A DNA stretch of 64,000 bases from Pseudomonas aylmerensis (GCF_001702265.1 NZ_MAUE01000017.1:108091-172090); one strand, 5' to 3'. Positions 18,967 to 29,413 are shown, counted from the first letter of the stretch. Translations and numbers: made by a program. The notes: generated by a model from the letters alone, not told the origin.

Positions 18967-19662
18967 TTGAACCCACATACATTGTCCATGCGCCTTGAGC
19001 GCGTGGCGGCGAACGTGCCCGCTGGCGCGCGCCTGGCCGATATCGGCTCGGACCACGCTTACCTGCCAGTCGCGTTGATGCGCCGCGAGTTGATCACCGC
19101 GGCGGTAGCGGGGGAGGTGGCGACCACGCCGTTCCATGCGGCTGTGCGCACTGTGCGTGAGAATGGCCTGGAGCAGCACATTACCGTGCGCCTGGCCGAT
19201 GGACTGGCGGCGATAACGCCGGCGGACCAGATCACCGCGATCAGCCTCTGCGGCATGGGCGGCGAGACGATTCGCGACATCCTGGAAAGTGGCAAGGCAC
19301 ACCTGAGCGGCCGTGAGCGCCTGGTCCTGCAGCCCAATGGCGGCGAGCAGCCGTTGCGTCACTGGTTGATGGACAACGGTTACGCGATCCTCACTGAAGA
19401 GCTGCTGCGCGAAAACCGCTTCTACTACGAAATCATTGTGGCCGAGCGTGCCCCGCCGGTGAGTTATACCGCTGAGCAGCTGTATTTCGGCCCACTGCAG
19501 ATGCAGGCGCGCAGCCCGGAGTTCCTGGCCAAGTGGCAGCGCATGCTGCGCCAGAAGCAGAAGACCCTGGCCAGTTTCGAGCAGGCGCGGCAGGCAGTGC
19601 CGCAGGAGAAGGTGCAGGAGGTTGCGCGGCAGGTGCGGTGGATCAGTTCGCTGCTGGCTTGA
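18967..19662 (+). CDS. trmK: tRNA (adenine(22)-N(1))-methyltransferase, TrmK family
   Basis: A 231-residue SAM-dependent methyltransferase of the TrmK/YqfN family that makes m1A22 in tRNA. The SAM motif LADIGSDHAYLPVAL lies near residues 22-36, and ISLCGMGGETIRDIL is a second conserved block. The start is TTG 18967 with aaggaa nine bases upstream. It is 24 bases after the GntR gene; no functional link is apparent. Confidence 0.9.
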   Translation: MNPHTLSMRLERVAANVPAGARLADIGSDHAYLPVALMRRELITAAVAGEVATTPFHAAVRTVRENGLEQHITVRLADGLAAITPADQITAISLCGMGGETIRDILESGKAHLSGRERLVLQPNGGEQPLRHWLMDNGYAILTEELLRENRFYYEIIVAERAPPVSYTAEQLYFGPLQMQARSPEFLAKWQRMLRQKQKTLASFEQARQAVPQEKVQEVARQVRWISSLLA

Positions 19663-19791
19663 TGCGTTTTGGTCGGCGCCGGGCCTGCTGTCGGTGGTGT
19701 TCTTGAGCAGGCTGGCGCCAGGCCGGGCTCCTACGCTGGCGGGGGGTATGGTTCAATGGCGGCCATCATTCACTTATCCTGGACATCCGCC

Positions 19792-20082
19792 ATGGCAGAC
19801 GCCACTGACCAAGCCTTCTATGACCGTGCAGACGCGCATATCGAATTGTCGAACGAGCAACTCAAGACCTGTGAAAACCTCGGCGAGGTCAGCGCCTCGA
19901 TGATGTTCGGCACCACCCGTTTCAATGCCTGGGCGAGTGCGCGCAACTTCAAGTCCGGTGCGGAAATGGCCGAGGCGCGCGAGGCGATGTTGAAGTATTT
20001 CTGCGATCAGTACCGGATGATGCTTGAAGATAACCTCGACGATCACATCAATAATTTCAGCCAGTACATGCTGGTTAAATAG
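19792..20082 (+). CDS. DUF3144 family protein
   Basis: A 96-residue cytosolic protein recognised as DUF3144 (FYDRADAHIELSNEQL, then SASMMFGTTRFNAW and YRMMLEDNLDDHINNF). Function is unknown. The start MADATDQ at 19792 matches family length; the longer frame upstream is non-coding in character. It stands alone between trmK and the chemotaxis receptor. Confidence 0.88.
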   Translation: MADATDQAFYDRADAHIELSNEQLKTCENLGEVSASMMFGTTRFNAWASARNFKSGAEMAEAREAMLKYFCDQYRMMLEDNLDDHINNFSQYMLVK

Positions 20083-20302
20083 CTCACTGTTACAGGTGTG
20101 CCCAGACCTTGAGTGCTTTTGCCCCATTTTCGCGCACACCTCACCTGCCTTCGTGCGTCACACCGTCTATTTCGGGGCACGCTCCCTGCGGCCCGTATCT
20201 TGCTAGTGCCTTCCCAATCAATGACATGGCATTTTGCCGTTAGTCATTTCAAGGCTTCGCCCACCGCGGTACGCGTGGGTTGTTTTTGGGGAGTAGTCGG
20301 AC

Positions 20303-22360
20303 ATGCACAGCCTCTTGTCACCCGGTATCCGCCTGCTCGGGCGTTTCGGCTTTGCGCGCAAATTCCAGATCCTGTTTTTCCTGTTCATGCTGCCCCTGGC
20401 GGGCAGCCTGTGGATGATTGGGGCGGACTATCGCGACAAGTTAACCGTGATCTCCAGCGAGCAATCCGGCGTTCGGCAACTGCTGGCCCTCGATGCGCTG
20501 GATGCCCAACTGACCGCCCAGCGCAACCTGGCGGCCCGCTGGAAGGCTGCGGACATCCTGCACGCCCCCACCCCCGCGGCGAAGGCGGCGATGGACAAGG
20601 TCGATGCGAATTTCCCGCTGATCCTGCAAAGCCTGCAGGCCCTGGGCGAGTCGCTGAAAAGCCAGAACGCCAGCGCCGACACCCTCGCGCGCTTCGAGGC
20701 GCTGCAAGCCACAGTCAAGGGCATGGACTCGCAATCGCTGCGCACCGTGGGCTGGTGGCCGGACGGATATGACCGCTTTACGTCGGCCCTGACCGCGATG
20801 CAAACCCTGCGCGAGCAGATCACCCTGGACGCCGGCCTGATCCTCGACCCATGGCTGGAAACCTATTTGCTCATGCAGATTTCCACCCAGCACAGCCCCG
20901 ACCTGATCGAGCGTATCGGCCGCATGGCCAGTGTCGGCCAGTCGTCCATCGCCTCGGGGCAGTTCACCCTGCAAAGCCGTTTGCAGATGCGCGATCTGCG
21001 CGGTCGTATCGGCGATGCGCGCGACCAGTTGGTCAAGGCCGCGGCGTCGCTCAAAGCCAAGCAATACGCCGGCCTTGAACCCTGGACAGCGCAATACGAC
21101 AACAGCCTGCAACAGCTCGACAACGAGCTCAAAGTCCTCGACGACGGCGTGTTCGGCGGCACCATCAAACTCGACACCGCAGCCTTTGAGCGCAGTGTCG
21201 ACGCGATGCTCGACGGCCTGGGCGCGCTGCGCAACCAGTCGCTGATGTCGCTGGACGCGCGCCTCGGTTACTACCGCGACCGCTCGCTGCAAAAATTCGT
21301 TCCGGTGGCCGCGACCTTCAGCCTGCTGGCATTGGCGGCGCTGTACCTGTTCATCTGCCTGCAGGCTTCGATCCGCCGCAGTGCCAGCGGCATCACCACG
21401 CTGGCCGAATCCCTGCGCGACGGCAACCTGTGCGTGGAAGTGGCGGTGGAAGGGCGCGACGAACTCGCCGCCATCAGCACCGCGCTCAACGTCGCGGTGG
21501 TGCAGTTGCGCACCAGCCTGCTGGGGGTCAACCATGAAACCCAGCAGCTCGGTTCGGCGGTGCTCACCCTCAATACGCAGTCGGGCAGCACCCTCACCGA
21601 GGTCGAGGACCAGCAACAGCAGATCAGCCAGATCGCCGCAGCGGCCACCCAGTTGGCCGCCACCTCGATGGGCGTCGCCAAGAGTTGCGAACAGGCCTCG
21701 GGCAGTGCCCAGCAGACGCGGCGTATCGCCGAAGACAGCAGCCGCGACAGCCAGCGCACCACGGCCAGTATCCAGCAGCTCAACCAGCGCCTCACCGACA
21801 CCGCCGATGCGCTGGAGCAAGTCAGCCAGCAGGGCCAGCAGATTCAATCGGTGGTCGACACCATTCGAGGCATCGCCGAGCAGACCAACCTGCTGGCGCT
21901 CAATGCGGCGATCGAGGCCGCGCGCGCCGGCGAGCAGGGCCGCGGTTTTGCCGTGGTGGCTGATGAAGTGCGCAGCCTTTCGCAACGCACCCAGGCCTCG
22001 ACCGCGCAGATCGCCGGCACGGTGGACAGTCTGCGCGCCACGGTCAGCCAGGCGGTCAACCTGATGGGCGCCGCGTGCGAACAGGCGCTGACCGATGCCG
22101 AGTCGGTCACCGGGCTGGGCACGCGCCTGGGCGAAATCGCTGGCGCAGTGCAGAACGTCACCGACACCCTGGCGCAGATCGCCACGGCGGTGGAGGAGCA
22201 AGCGGCGACGGCGGATGAAGTCAGCGGCAATATCCAGCAGGTCGACCAGGCGGCAGGCCGCTTGCTGGACGGTGCGCGCGCGGTCAATCGCGCGGCGGAC
22301 ACCCTGAGCAAGGGCAGCCAAGCCTTGAGCGACAACACCGCACGGTTTCGCCTGGCCTGA
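20303..22360 (+). CDS. Methyl-accepting chemotaxis protein
   Basis: A 685-residue chemoreceptor. Membrane segment 1 is at about residues 21-41 and segment 2 at about 331-355, enclosing a mostly helical periplasmic sensor of about 290 residues. A HAMP region and the signalling domain follow, with the hairpin tip [22 protein letters not shown] near residues 521-540. The C-terminus lacks a CheR-binding pentapeptide. The ligand cannot be predicted. It is a single-gene unit ending in a REP pair. Confidence 0.95.
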   Translation: MHSLLSPGIRLLGRFGFARKFQILFFLFMLPLAGSLWMIGADYRDKLTVISSEQSGVRQLLALDALDAQLTAQRNLAARWKAADILHAPTPAAKAAMDKVDANFPLILQSLQALGESLKSQNASADTLARFEALQATVKGMDSQSLRTVGWWPDGYDRFTSALTAMQTLREQITLDAGLILDPWLETYLLMQISTQHSPDLIERIGRMASVGQSSIASGQFTLQSRLQMRDLRGRIGDARDQLVKAAASLKAKQYAGLEPWTAQYDNSLQQLDNELKVLDDGVFGGTIKLDTAAFERSVDAMLDGLGALRNQSLMSLDARLGYYRDRSLQKFVPVAATFSLLALAALYLFICLQASIRRSASGITTLAESLRDGNLCVEVAVEGRDELAAISTALNVAVVQLRTSLLGVNHETQQLGSAVLTLNTQSGSTLTEVEDQQQQISQIAAAATQLAATSMGVAKSCEQASGSAQQTRRIAEDSSRDSQRTTASIQQLNQRLTDTADALEQVSQQGQQIQSVVDTIRGIAEQTNLLALNAAIEAARAGEQGRGFAVVADEVRSLSQRTQASTAQIAGTVDSLRATVSQAVNLMGAACEQALTDAESVTGLGTRLGEIAGAVQNVTDTLAQIATAVEEQAATADEVSGNIQQVDQAAGRLLDGARAVNRAADTLSKGSQALSDNTARFRLA

Positions 22361-22365
22361 GCCGG

Positions 22366-22458
22366 TGTGGGAGCGGGCTTGCCCGCGAATGCGCCGGGTC
22401 AGCCACCGCCTCCGTCACTGACCCGCCGCGTTCGCGAGTAACCCCGCCCGCACGGCAC
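22366..22458. repeat. Inverted REP pair
   Basis: Opposed REP arms (gtgggagcgggcttgcccgcga and its degenerate partner ttcgcgagtaaccccgcccg) follow the receptor gene. The inner part gggtcagccaccg/ctgacccgcc resembles the array at 12.3 kb, showing the same BIME class. Confidence 0.8.
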
Positions 22459-22562
22459 AGCAGCGGAGTTTTCCGGCCCCGGTTATGTTCGCCACCTGAA
22501 CCTTCGGTGGATACAAGGCTCACTTGTTAGGTCGCCCTGTTCCCTTGCCGAAAGGAATCCGC

Positions 22563-24302
22563 ATGCCTGCAACCTCGCCAACGCTGCCTCCGTGCGGCCC
22601 TGTCGAACGCGAACTCAGCCTGCGCGCCGTGATCACCGGGAGCGTGCTCGGTATCCTGCTGACGCCTTCCAATGTGTACGCCGGGTTGAAGATCGGTTGG
22701 TCGTTCAACATGTCGATCATTGCCCTGCTGGTCGGTTATGCCATCTGGCAGGGCCTGGCCCGGCGCACCGCCGAGCCACTGCCGTGGACGCTGCACGAGA
22801 GCAATATCAACCAGACCGTCGCCTCGGCGGCGGCGTCGATCATCTCCGGCGGGCTGGTCGCGCCGATCCCGGCCTACACGCTGCTGACCGGTAACCAGCT
22901 GGACGCGCTGCCGATGATCGCCTGGGTGTTCTCGGTGAGCTTCCTGGGGATCTGGATCGCCTGGTACCTGCGGCCCTCGTTGCTGAATGACAAGGCGCTG
23001 AAGTTCCCCGAAGGCATGGCCACCCTCGAAACCCTCTTGCACATCTACAACCACGGGCGCGAGGCCGCGACACGCTTGAAGGTGCTGCTCGGCGCCGCGC
23101 TGTTGTCGGGGCTGGTGAAGTGGGTGGACACGTTTTGGTGGGCGATCCCGCGCTGGGCGCCGAGCGCATCGCTGGAACGCCTGACCTTCACCGCCGACCC
23201 GTCGTTACTGCTGGTGGGGTTTGGCGGCATCATCGGTATTCGCGTGGGCCTGACCCTGTTGCTGGGGGCCTTGCTCGCGTGGGGCGGCCTCGGCCCTTGG
23301 CTTTTGGCGCAGCACCTGGTGACGTTGCCGGCCGACAGCAGTGGCCCGCAGTTCGCGGCGTTGGTGGAGTGGTTGCTGTGGCCGGGCGTGAGCCTGATGG
23401 TGTGTTCCACCTTGGCGTCATTGGCGATTCGCTTGTGGGCGTTGCGCGCCGCCACCCAGGCGGCGGGCGGGCGCACCTGGAGCGTGCCCCGGCCAGGGCC
23501 GGCTGCGGGGTTCGTGTTGTCGATCGTATTGGTCGTGTGCCTGCAGGCGGTGTTGTTCGGCATCAACCTGTGGATGGCGTTGTTGACGATTCCCTTGGCG
23601 ATCTGCCTGGCCGCCGTGGCCGCGCGGGTGGTGGGCGCCACCGGTATTCCACCGATCGGCGCCATCGGGCAGCTGTCTCAATTGAGCTTTGGCATCGTCG
23701 CGCCCGGCCAGGTGCCGATCAACCTGATGAGCGCCAACACCGCCGGCGGCTCGGCCGGGCAATGCACGGATCTGATGAACGACTTCAAGGTGGGCAAGGC
23801 GATTGGCGCCACGCCGCACAAGCAGGTGATCGCGCAGATCCTGGGGATTTTCATCGGCAGCATCGTCGGGGTGTTCGCCTACCTGGCACTGATTCCGGAC
23901 CCGCACGCCATGCTGCTGACCGAAGAATGGCCGGCGCCGGCGGTCGCCACCTGGAAAGCCGTGGCGCAAACCCTGACCCATGGCCTGGAGTCACTGTCCA
24001 CCAGCATCCGCTGGGCGATTGCCATCGCGGGCCTGGTTGGCGTACTGCTGGGCATTCTCGACAGCACACTGTCTACCCAGCGGGCGCGCTACCTGCCCAG
24101 CGCTGCTGCCCTGGGCCTGGCCTTTGTGTTGCCGGCGTCGGTGTCACTGATGATGGCGCTCGGCGCCATCCTCACCTGGCTGGTGAGCCGCCGTTGGGCG
24201 AGCCTCAGCGAACGCTTCGCCATTACCGCCGCCGCCGGGTTGATTGCGGGGGAGAGCATCACCGGTGTCGGCGCGTCGTTGTGGGCCATGGTGAATGGCT
24301 GA
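22563..24302 (+). CDS. OPT family oligopeptide/metal-chelate transporter
   Basis: A 579-residue membrane protein with many hydrophobic segments. The opening RAVITGSVLGILLTPSNVYAGLKIGW is characteristic of bacterial OPT transporters, which carry oligopeptides or metal-chelate complexes. Other family blocks are GNQLDALPMIAW and LMSANTAGGSAGQCTDLMNDFKVG. The ATG at 22563 is preceded by aaagga. It is convergent with a LysE-type gene. Confidence 0.9.
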   Translation: MPATSPTLPPCGPVERELSLRAVITGSVLGILLTPSNVYAGLKIGWSFNMSIIALLVGYAIWQGLARRTAEPLPWTLHESNINQTVASAAASIISGGLVAPIPAYTLLTGNQLDALPMIAWVFSVSFLGIWIAWYLRPSLLNDKALKFPEGMATLETLLHIYNHGREAATRLKVLLGAALLSGLVKWVDTFWWAIPRWAPSASLERLTFTADPSLLLVGFGGIIGIRVGLTLLLGALLAWGGLGPWLLAQHLVTLPADSSGPQFAALVEWLLWPGVSLMVCSTLASLAIRLWALRAATQAAGGRTWSVPRPGPAAGFVLSIVLVVCLQAVLFGINLWMALLTIPLAICLAAVAARVVGATGIPPIGAIGQLSQLSFGIVAPGQVPINLMSANTAGGSAGQCTDLMNDFKVGKAIGATPHKQVIAQILGIFIGSIVGVFAYLALIPDPHAMLLTEEWPAPAVATWKAVAQTLTHGLESLSTSIRWAIAIAGLVGVLLGILDSTLSTQRARYLPSAAALGLAFVLPASVSLMMALGAILTWLVSRRWASLSERFAITAAAGLIAGESITGVGASLWAMVNG

Positions 24303-24312
24303 TCACGCCTGT

Positions 24313-24939
24313 CTAGCGCTGTTGCAGGGCGATTTTCAGCCCCAGGCCCATGAACAGCGTGCCGATGATTTTGCCTTCCCAGCGCCGCAGCCGGGCCAGG
24401 CCTTTGATCATGCGGCTCAAGGGGCGAATCGAGAGTGAAATCAGGCTGGTGTAGACCGCGCTGAGTCCCGAGAAAATCAGGCCGAGCACCACGAACTGGA
24501 GCAGGGACGAGCCAGATTGCGGGTGGACGAACTGCGGCAGGAAGGCCAGGAAGAAAATCGCGGTTTTCGGGTTCAGCACCTCGGCGCCCACCGCCTGGAA
24601 AAACGCCTGGGTCGGCGTCACCTGCGGCAGGTCTGCGCGTGCGTAGGTGCTGGTCTTGGCCATGAACGCGCGCACGCCCAGGTAGACCAGATAACAGGCA
24701 CCCGCCCACTTCACCAGATTGAACGCGGTGGCGGAGGTCATTAGGATCGCCGATAAACCCAGGGCCGCGCCGAGCGTGTGGATCAAGTCGCCCGTGGCCA
24801 CCCCCAGCCCGGTCGCGATACCGGCCTGGCGTCCACCCTGGACGGTACGGGTGATCACCAGCAACACGGCAGGACCGGGGATCAGGAACAGGCCGATGAC
24901 CACGGCTATGTAGGTGATGAGCGCGGTGAGTTCAAACAT
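24313..24939 (-). CDS. LysE/RhtB family amino acid exporter
   Basis: A 208-residue translocator with about six membrane segments. The N-terminal pattern GLFLIPGPAVLLVITRTVQGGRQAGIA is the RhtB/LysE signature. It probably exports an amino acid or related metabolite. The start MFELTALITY at 24939 is preferred over a longer frame because the membrane topology begins there. Confidence 0.9.
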   Translation of the reverse strand: MFELTALITYIAVVIGLFLIPGPAVLLVITRTVQGGRQAGIATGLGVATGDLIHTLGAALGLSAILMTSATAFNLVKWAGACYLVYLGVRAFMAKTSTYARADLPQVTPTQAFFQAVGAEVLNPKTAIFFLAFLPQFVHPQSGSSLLQFVVLGLIFSGLSAVYTSLISLSIRPLSRMIKGLARLRRWEGKIIGTLFMGLGLKIALQQR

Positions 24940-25080
24940 GGCGAGCTGTCCAGTTGAAGGCAAGGCCCTCAGTTATCCTCAGGTTTGGCATGAATGCAAT
25001 ACTGTTTGATTCAGGGCACTCCACGGCGACGGCGTAGTCTTGTTCTAGACACCCCTCACTCTCGTCCTGCGGAGCTTGCC

Positions 25081-25707
25081 ATGATCACGGTCCACCACCT
25101 CAACAACTCGCGTTCACAGCGCATCCTGTGGCTGCTCGAAGAACTGGGCCTGCCTTACGAGATCAAGCGCTACCAGCGCGACCCGAAAACCAACCTGGCG
25201 CCGCCGGAACTCAAGGCCATCAACCCGCTGGGCAAATCCCCGGTGATCGAGGACGGCGCGCTGGTCCTGATCGAATCCGCCGCGATCATCGACTACCTGA
25301 TCCGCCGCCACGGCGCAGGCCGCCTGCAGCCCGATCCTGCCACGGCCACCTACGACAAGTACGTGCAATGGCTGCACTTCGCCGAAGGCTCGGCGATGCT
25401 GCCGTTGATGCTCAACCTCTACGTCGGCCGCCTGGGTGAGGCGGGGGCGCCGTTGCACCCACGGATCGAGTCGGAGCTGGCCAACTACCTGGGCTATTTG
25501 AACGATGTGCTGGCGGATTCGCCTTACCTTGTCGGCGACGAGTTGAGCGGCGCGGATATCCAGATGAGCTTCATCGGTGAAATCGCCAAGGCCCAGGGCA
25601 AGCTCCAGGCCTACCCGAACCTGGCGGCGTGGGTGCAGCGCTTCCAGGCCCGACCTGCGTACCGCAAGGCTGTGGAGCAGGGCGGCGAGTACGCGTTTGC
25701 CAAATAA
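25081..25707 (+). CDS. Glutathione S-transferase
   Basis: A 208-residue cytosolic GST. The thioredoxin-like N-terminal domain includes NNSRSQRILWLLEELGLPYE and the cis-Pro region NPLGKSPVIEDGALVLIESAAI; the helical C-terminal domain includes YLVGDELSGADIQMSF. The start at 25081 follows cggag. It is a stand-alone gene, convergent with the SolA-type oxidase gene. Confidence 0.92.
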   Translation: MITVHHLNNSRSQRILWLLEELGLPYEIKRYQRDPKTNLAPPELKAINPLGKSPVIEDGALVLIESAAIIDYLIRRHGAGRLQPDPATATYDKYVQWLHFAEGSAMLPLMLNLYVGRLGEAGAPLHPRIESELANYLGYLNDVLADSPYLVGDELSGADIQMSFIGEIAKAQGKLQAYPNLAAWVQRFQARPAYRKAVEQGGEYAFAK

Positions 25708-25717
25708 ACTAAGCGCA

Positions 25718-25739
25718 GGCGAGGCCTATCCGCCTCGCC
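25718..25739. terminator. Hairpin between convergent genes
   Basis: The stem ggcgaggc (25718-25725) pairs with gcctcgcc (25732-25739) between the convergent GST and oxidase genes. There is no clear T run, so termination efficiency is uncertain, but it may serve both directions. Confidence 0.5.
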
Positions 25740-25748
25740 CCCAGCGTT

Positions 25749-26933
25749 TTACTGCGGCGCTAATGCCTGGCCTGCAAACCGCTTCAGCGAAAACGCCGAC
25801 AGGTCCAGGTCGCTCGAACCGCGGATACACCACTGCGCAAATGCCTCGCCCAGTGCAGCCGAGTGCTTGAAGCCGTGCCCCGAGCACGGCGACACCACCA
25901 GGGTGTGTTGCAGTGTGGGGTGCTGGTCGATGATGAAATGGTGATCCGGCGTCACCGTGTAGGCACACACCGCCGACTTGACGACTTTGGACGTGACCCC
26001 GGCAATACGGCCTCGTACCTGCTGCGCATACATTGCCTGCTCCTCAGCGGCCGAGACCGTGCGGTCGAGTGTTTCGGGGGTGGACGCGGTGTGGTACTGC
26101 GCCGTGGCAATCTTCAACGTGCCCTCGCCGGGCAATGCCGGGAAACCGTAGTTGGTATTGCCCTCGCCCTGGCCGTGCGTAAGGATGTAGGTCGGTGATT
26201 TCCCCACCAGGTCGGCCCCCGGCTCAAGCTCGAACCAGAACAGCTGCTGCCGATACACCTTGAGCAGTTGATCAAACGGCGCGCCAAGCAGGCCGCCGGC
26301 CCAGTTGCCCGCACTCACCACCAGCTTGTCGGCCTGCAGCGTGCGCTGGTCGGTGGTCACGGTGACGCCGTGCTCATCCGCGCGGATAGCGGTCACGGTC
26401 TCGCCCTTGTACAACGTAGCGCCGTGCTGTTCAGCCAGCCGGAGCTGCACCTCGATGCAACGCTCTGGCCGCACAAAGCCGCCGCCCGGTTCGTAATAGC
26501 CGATGGCGCTGTCCGCCACGTGGGCGAATTGCGCAAAGCGCTGGCGAATCTGCGCCGCGTCCAATACTTCATGTTCGATGCCGTAGGTGTTCGCCAGGCC
26601 AATGGTGCGCAAGGTGAAGTCCGATTCATCGCTGGGGTCGAAATCATCGCGGGAGGTCAGTACCAGCAACCCGGATTGTTCGAACAATGCCTCCCCCGAC
26701 GCGGCCTCAAGCTCACGCCAGATACGGTGCGAGTTGCGCACGATGGGCACGTACTGCGCGCCTTCACCCACCGACAGCCGCGTGATGCGGGTGTCGCCAT
26801 GGCTGGAGCCGAAGGTATGGGGCGGATGATGACGGTCGATGCCGGCGACCTTTACCCCGGCCTTGGCCAATTGGTACACGGTGGCGGCACCCATGGCGCC
26901 CAGGCCGATGACCAGCGATTCATAACGTTCCAC
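25749..26933 (-). CDS. solA: N-methyl-L-tryptophan oxidase / sarcosine oxidase family
   Basis: A 394-residue FAD enzyme of the monomeric sarcosine oxidase family. The FAD motif VIGLGAMGAATVYQLAKAG is at about 8-26, and SSHGDTRITR follows. The Cys of VCAYTVTPDHHFII aligns with the residue carrying covalent FAD in this family. It oxidises N-methyl amino acids with O2 to give formaldehyde and H2O2. Resemblance is closest to SolA, although the exact substrate is uncertain. The start at 26933 gives the family-typical MERYESLVIG. Confidence 0.85.
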   Translation of the reverse strand: MERYESLVIGLGAMGAATVYQLAKAGVKVAGIDRHHPPHTFGSSHGDTRITRLSVGEGAQYVPIVRNSHRIWRELEAASGEALFEQSGLLVLTSRDDFDPSDESDFTLRTIGLANTYGIEHEVLDAAQIRQRFAQFAHVADSAIGYYEPGGGFVRPERCIEVQLRLAEQHGATLYKGETVTAIRADEHGVTVTTDQRTLQADKLVVSAGNWAGGLLGAPFDQLLKVYRQQLFWFELEPGADLVGKSPTYILTHGQGEGNTNYGFPALPGEGTLKIATAQYHTASTPETLDRTVSAAEEQAMYAQQVRGRIAGVTSKVVKSAVCAYTVTPDHHFIIDQHPTLQHTLVVSPCSGHGFKHSAALGEAFAQWCIRGSSDLDLSAFSLKRFAGQALAPQ

Positions 26934-27072
26934 TGTCGATACTCGCTAGAGAGGGAGGGCGCTTAGTTGAGGGCAACGGCGGCTAAAACACAATGGGGGC
27001 GGGGTGTTTCAGGCCGGTCAATGTGCGCTTGGGCGAAACCGCGGAATGTTTTTGCGAGGTGCCGAGCTTTGC

Positions 27073-27099
27073 GTTGCCGGTGAAGGGCTCACCGGCAAC
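27073..27099. other. Strong hairpin downstream of a secreted-protein gene
   Basis: A perfect 11-bp stem (gttgccggtga / tcaccggcaac) with a 5-base loop lies just past the stop at 27115. There is no T tract on either side, so it may protect the 3' end of the minus-strand message. Confidence 0.6.
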
Positions 27100-27114
27100 C
27101 GATAACGCTGCCGG

Positions 27115-28374
27115 TCAGCGCACCACGTCCAACGCGGTAATTTCATTCACATAGTGAAATTCACTCGACGTCGATTCCAGCGTCAATGCGACGCCCAGGT
27201 CCTCGATGAAGGCGCGCGAGGTTTTGTAGTCGCCCTGGTCGCACGCAAGCCGGATGGCGTCCCCTGTCAGCGTGGCAAACACCTGGTGCGCCGGGAAACG
27301 CTCGCCGACCTTGCAGGTCAACGTCGTGTCGTGCGGTTTGTCGGTGGGCTTGGCCGGCACATTGACCATGCTCAGGTGAGCGGTCAGCGTCTGGCCCGGC
27401 GTCCAGCTGGTCGGCAGCTTCAGCTCGGCTGTGCGGGTTTGCAGGACCCGCCCGTCACCCACGCCGTTCATCTTCGATTTCAGCTGGATCAGGTCGGCCT
27501 GCATCAGGCGTTCGACGTTGAAGACCGGCCCGTAGACCTCGTTCTTCACCAGCAGGCCGCCCTCGGCCTTGAGCGTCACCGACGTCGGCGAGTCCTCGCT
27601 GCCGTCGCCCTTCTTGGACAGGTAGGTGTAGCTCAGCGTCTTGAACTTGGGTTGCAGCAACGGCGAATCGAGGCGTTGCAGCACGGCAGCCGGCACCTCG
27701 ACATCGCCGAGGCTGGTTTCAACCTGAGTACGCGGGTAGTCGACCGGCGCGATGTCCGGTCGCAACATCGCCAGCAGCGCCGCGTTGACGCCGCCCTGCA
27801 CCGAACAGCTGATCCGCGACTGTGTGCCTTGCTTGCCTTCCGGTTCGATGATCAGCACGCGCTCGACATTGCGCGTGCCCGGCGCCTTGCCTGGCTGGGG
27901 CTTGATCGAGCGCCAGCTGTTGCCGACCTTGAGCTCGCTGCGCGTGTATTCGTGTTCGCCTTTGAACAGGAAATTCGGTTGGTCCAGCAACGGCGCCAGG
28001 CGCTGAGCCACCTCATCGATATTGCCCTGCGCAATGAAGCCCCAGTAATAGTAGAGCCCCAGCGGGCCGAGGTCGGCGACCTCGTCGTTATAGGCCAGCA
28101 GTTTCAACCCGGCGATCGGCGGCGCGCTGACCGGCACGGCGTTGGCGTTGCGGTTGGTGCGATCTTTCACCGCGATCCAGGTGTAGTTCTTTTCCTGCTT
28201 GAGCGGCGCATAGGCCTGCCAGGCATCGCGATGGGTGTTCAAGCTGCTGAAGAAACTCGCGTCGCAACGGGCGAAGGCCTTGAGCGTGTCGGTCAGGGCG
28301 GCGTCATCGGCGTGGGCGAAGGACGGTGCCAGCAGGGCGCAGGCGAGGACGAGGGCGGACGCAGGCAACTTCAT
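27115..28374 (-). CDS. Secreted protein of unknown function
   Basis: A 419-residue protein with a clear signal peptide (MKLPASALVLACALLAPSFAHA, split here as a charged start, hydrophobic core and AHA cleavage). The mature part begins DDAALTDTLKAFARCDASFF. Only a few Cys residues remain, and they may form disulfides in the periplasm. ATG 28374 is chosen because the signal peptide begins there; the longer frame is non-coding. I do not recognise the family. Single-gene unit. Confidence 0.78.
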   Translation of the reverse strand: MKLPASALVLACALLAPSFAHADDAALTDTLKAFARCDASFFSSLNTHRDAWQAYAPLKQEKNYTWIAVKDRTNRNANAVPVSAPPIAGLKLLAYNDEVADLGPLGLYYYWGFIAQGNIDEVAQRLAPLLDQPNFLFKGEHEYTRSELKVGNSWRSIKPQPGKAPGTRNVERVLIIEPEGKQGTQSRISCSVQGGVNAALLAMLRPDIAPVDYPRTQVETSLGDVEVPAAVLQRLDSPLLQPKFKTLSYTYLSKKGDGSEDSPTSVTLKAEGGLLVKNEVYGPVFNVERLMQADLIQLKSKMNGVGDGRVLQTRTAELKLPTSWTPGQTLTAHLSMVNVPAKPTDKPHDTTLTCKVGERFPAHQVFATLTGDAIRLACDQGDYKTSRAFIEDLGVALTLESTSSEFHYVNEITALDVVR

Positions 28375-28471
28375 CGGGCGGGATTTCCGTATCGAGGCGG
28401 GGAGGTGGGCATTATCCAGAAATTGAGCGCCAGCGCAGTCAAAATGTAGGCGTTGTCGAGCGTGTCGCCTT

Positions 28472-28822
28472 TCAGCCCAGGCGTACACGCCAATCACCGC
28501 CGTGCTGCAGGCGGCATTCTTCTTCGCTGTCAACGCGTACGCAGCGGTCCAGGCGCACCGCGCCAGCTTCGGCAGCGGCCAGCGCAATGCCGGTCAGCTC
28601 ACGCAGGCGCTGGTCAGTGCCGGCGGCGAGGGCCTGGTCTTTGCTGGCGCGGGTGTCGAACACCCAGATCACCCGCAGGCTTTGGGGGAAGGCGGCGTAG
28701 TCGACGGTGTGGGTCAGCCACTCGAAGCCGGGGATTTCGGCTTTGGCGGTTTCGCAGGCGTCGGTGAGGGTGGCGACGAGGCGGCGTTCCAGGCGCGTGG
28801 CTTCGCGTGGGGTCAAGGGCAT
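28472..28822 (-). CDS. Hypothetical conserved protein
   Basis: A 116-residue protein starting MPLTPREATRLERRLVATLT. It has one strongly hydrophobic beta-rich stretch (SLRVIWVFDT) and a C-terminal CRVRL-type end; no signal peptide. Similar Pseudomonas proteins are sometimes labelled Fis-like, but I see no helix-turn-helix to support that. Function unknown. It is divergent to a GNAT gene. Confidence 0.7.
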   Translation of the reverse strand: MPLTPREATRLERRLVATLTDACETAKAEIPGFEWLTHTVDYAAFPQSLRVIWVFDTRASKDQALAAGTDQRLRELTGIALAAAEAGAVRLDRCVRVDSEEECRLQHGGDWRVRLG

Positions 28823-28917
28823 GCGGGGCTCCGGGATGTCATGTGTTTTTCACGAGGAGGTCCCAGACTAATGGGCTGGTTGCATTGTGCAAATCCATTT
28901 CAAGGAAAGTGCCCCTC

Positions 28918-29400
28918 ATGGACGACGCTGTTACCTATCGACTTGCCACGCTCGATGACGCACTGAGCCTGTGTGAACTGGGGCAAGTGCTCTGCGACGT
29001 GCACCATGCTGCGCGGCCCGATATCTATGCGGCGCCCACCGAGGATTTTTCGCGCGATCTTGCCCATTGGTCTGGCCGGTTCGAAAAGGCGGGCCAGGTT
29101 GTCTTCATCGCGCATGCGGGCCTTGAGGCCGTGGCATTTATTACCGCCAGCCTCTCAGCCAGCAGTGGGCCGCTGATGCAGCCGCAGACTGTCGCGCGTG
29201 TAGGCTCGGTGTGCGTAGCCGAAGCGTATTGGGGCCAAGGTATTGGCCGCCACCTTATGGGCCTGGTTAAACACTGGGCGCTGGACAATGACGCGCAGGA
29301 TTTGCGCCTATCGGTGTGGTCGTTCAATGAACGTGCCGTGCGCATGTACACCGAGTTGGGGTTTGAGAGGCGTGCGCTGGAGATGGGAATGCGTCTGTAG
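28918..29400 (+). CDS. GNAT family N-acetyltransferase
   Basis: A 160-residue acetyltransferase. The acetyl-CoA loop is VAEAYWGQGIGRHLM (about 100-114), with the usual C-terminal VWSFNERAVRMYTELGF. The ATG at 28918 has aaggaaa upstream; the longer frame is rejected. Acceptor substrate unknown. It is convergent with a LysR gene. Confidence 0.88.
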   Translation: MDDAVTYRLATLDDALSLCELGQVLCDVHHAARPDIYAAPTEDFSRDLAHWSGRFEKAGQVVFIAHAGLEAVAFITASLSASSGPLMQPQTVARVGSVCVAEAYWGQGIGRHLMGLVKHWALDNDAQDLRLSVWSFNERAVRMYTELGFERRALEMGMRL

Positions 29401-29413
29401 CGCGGGCCGTCGA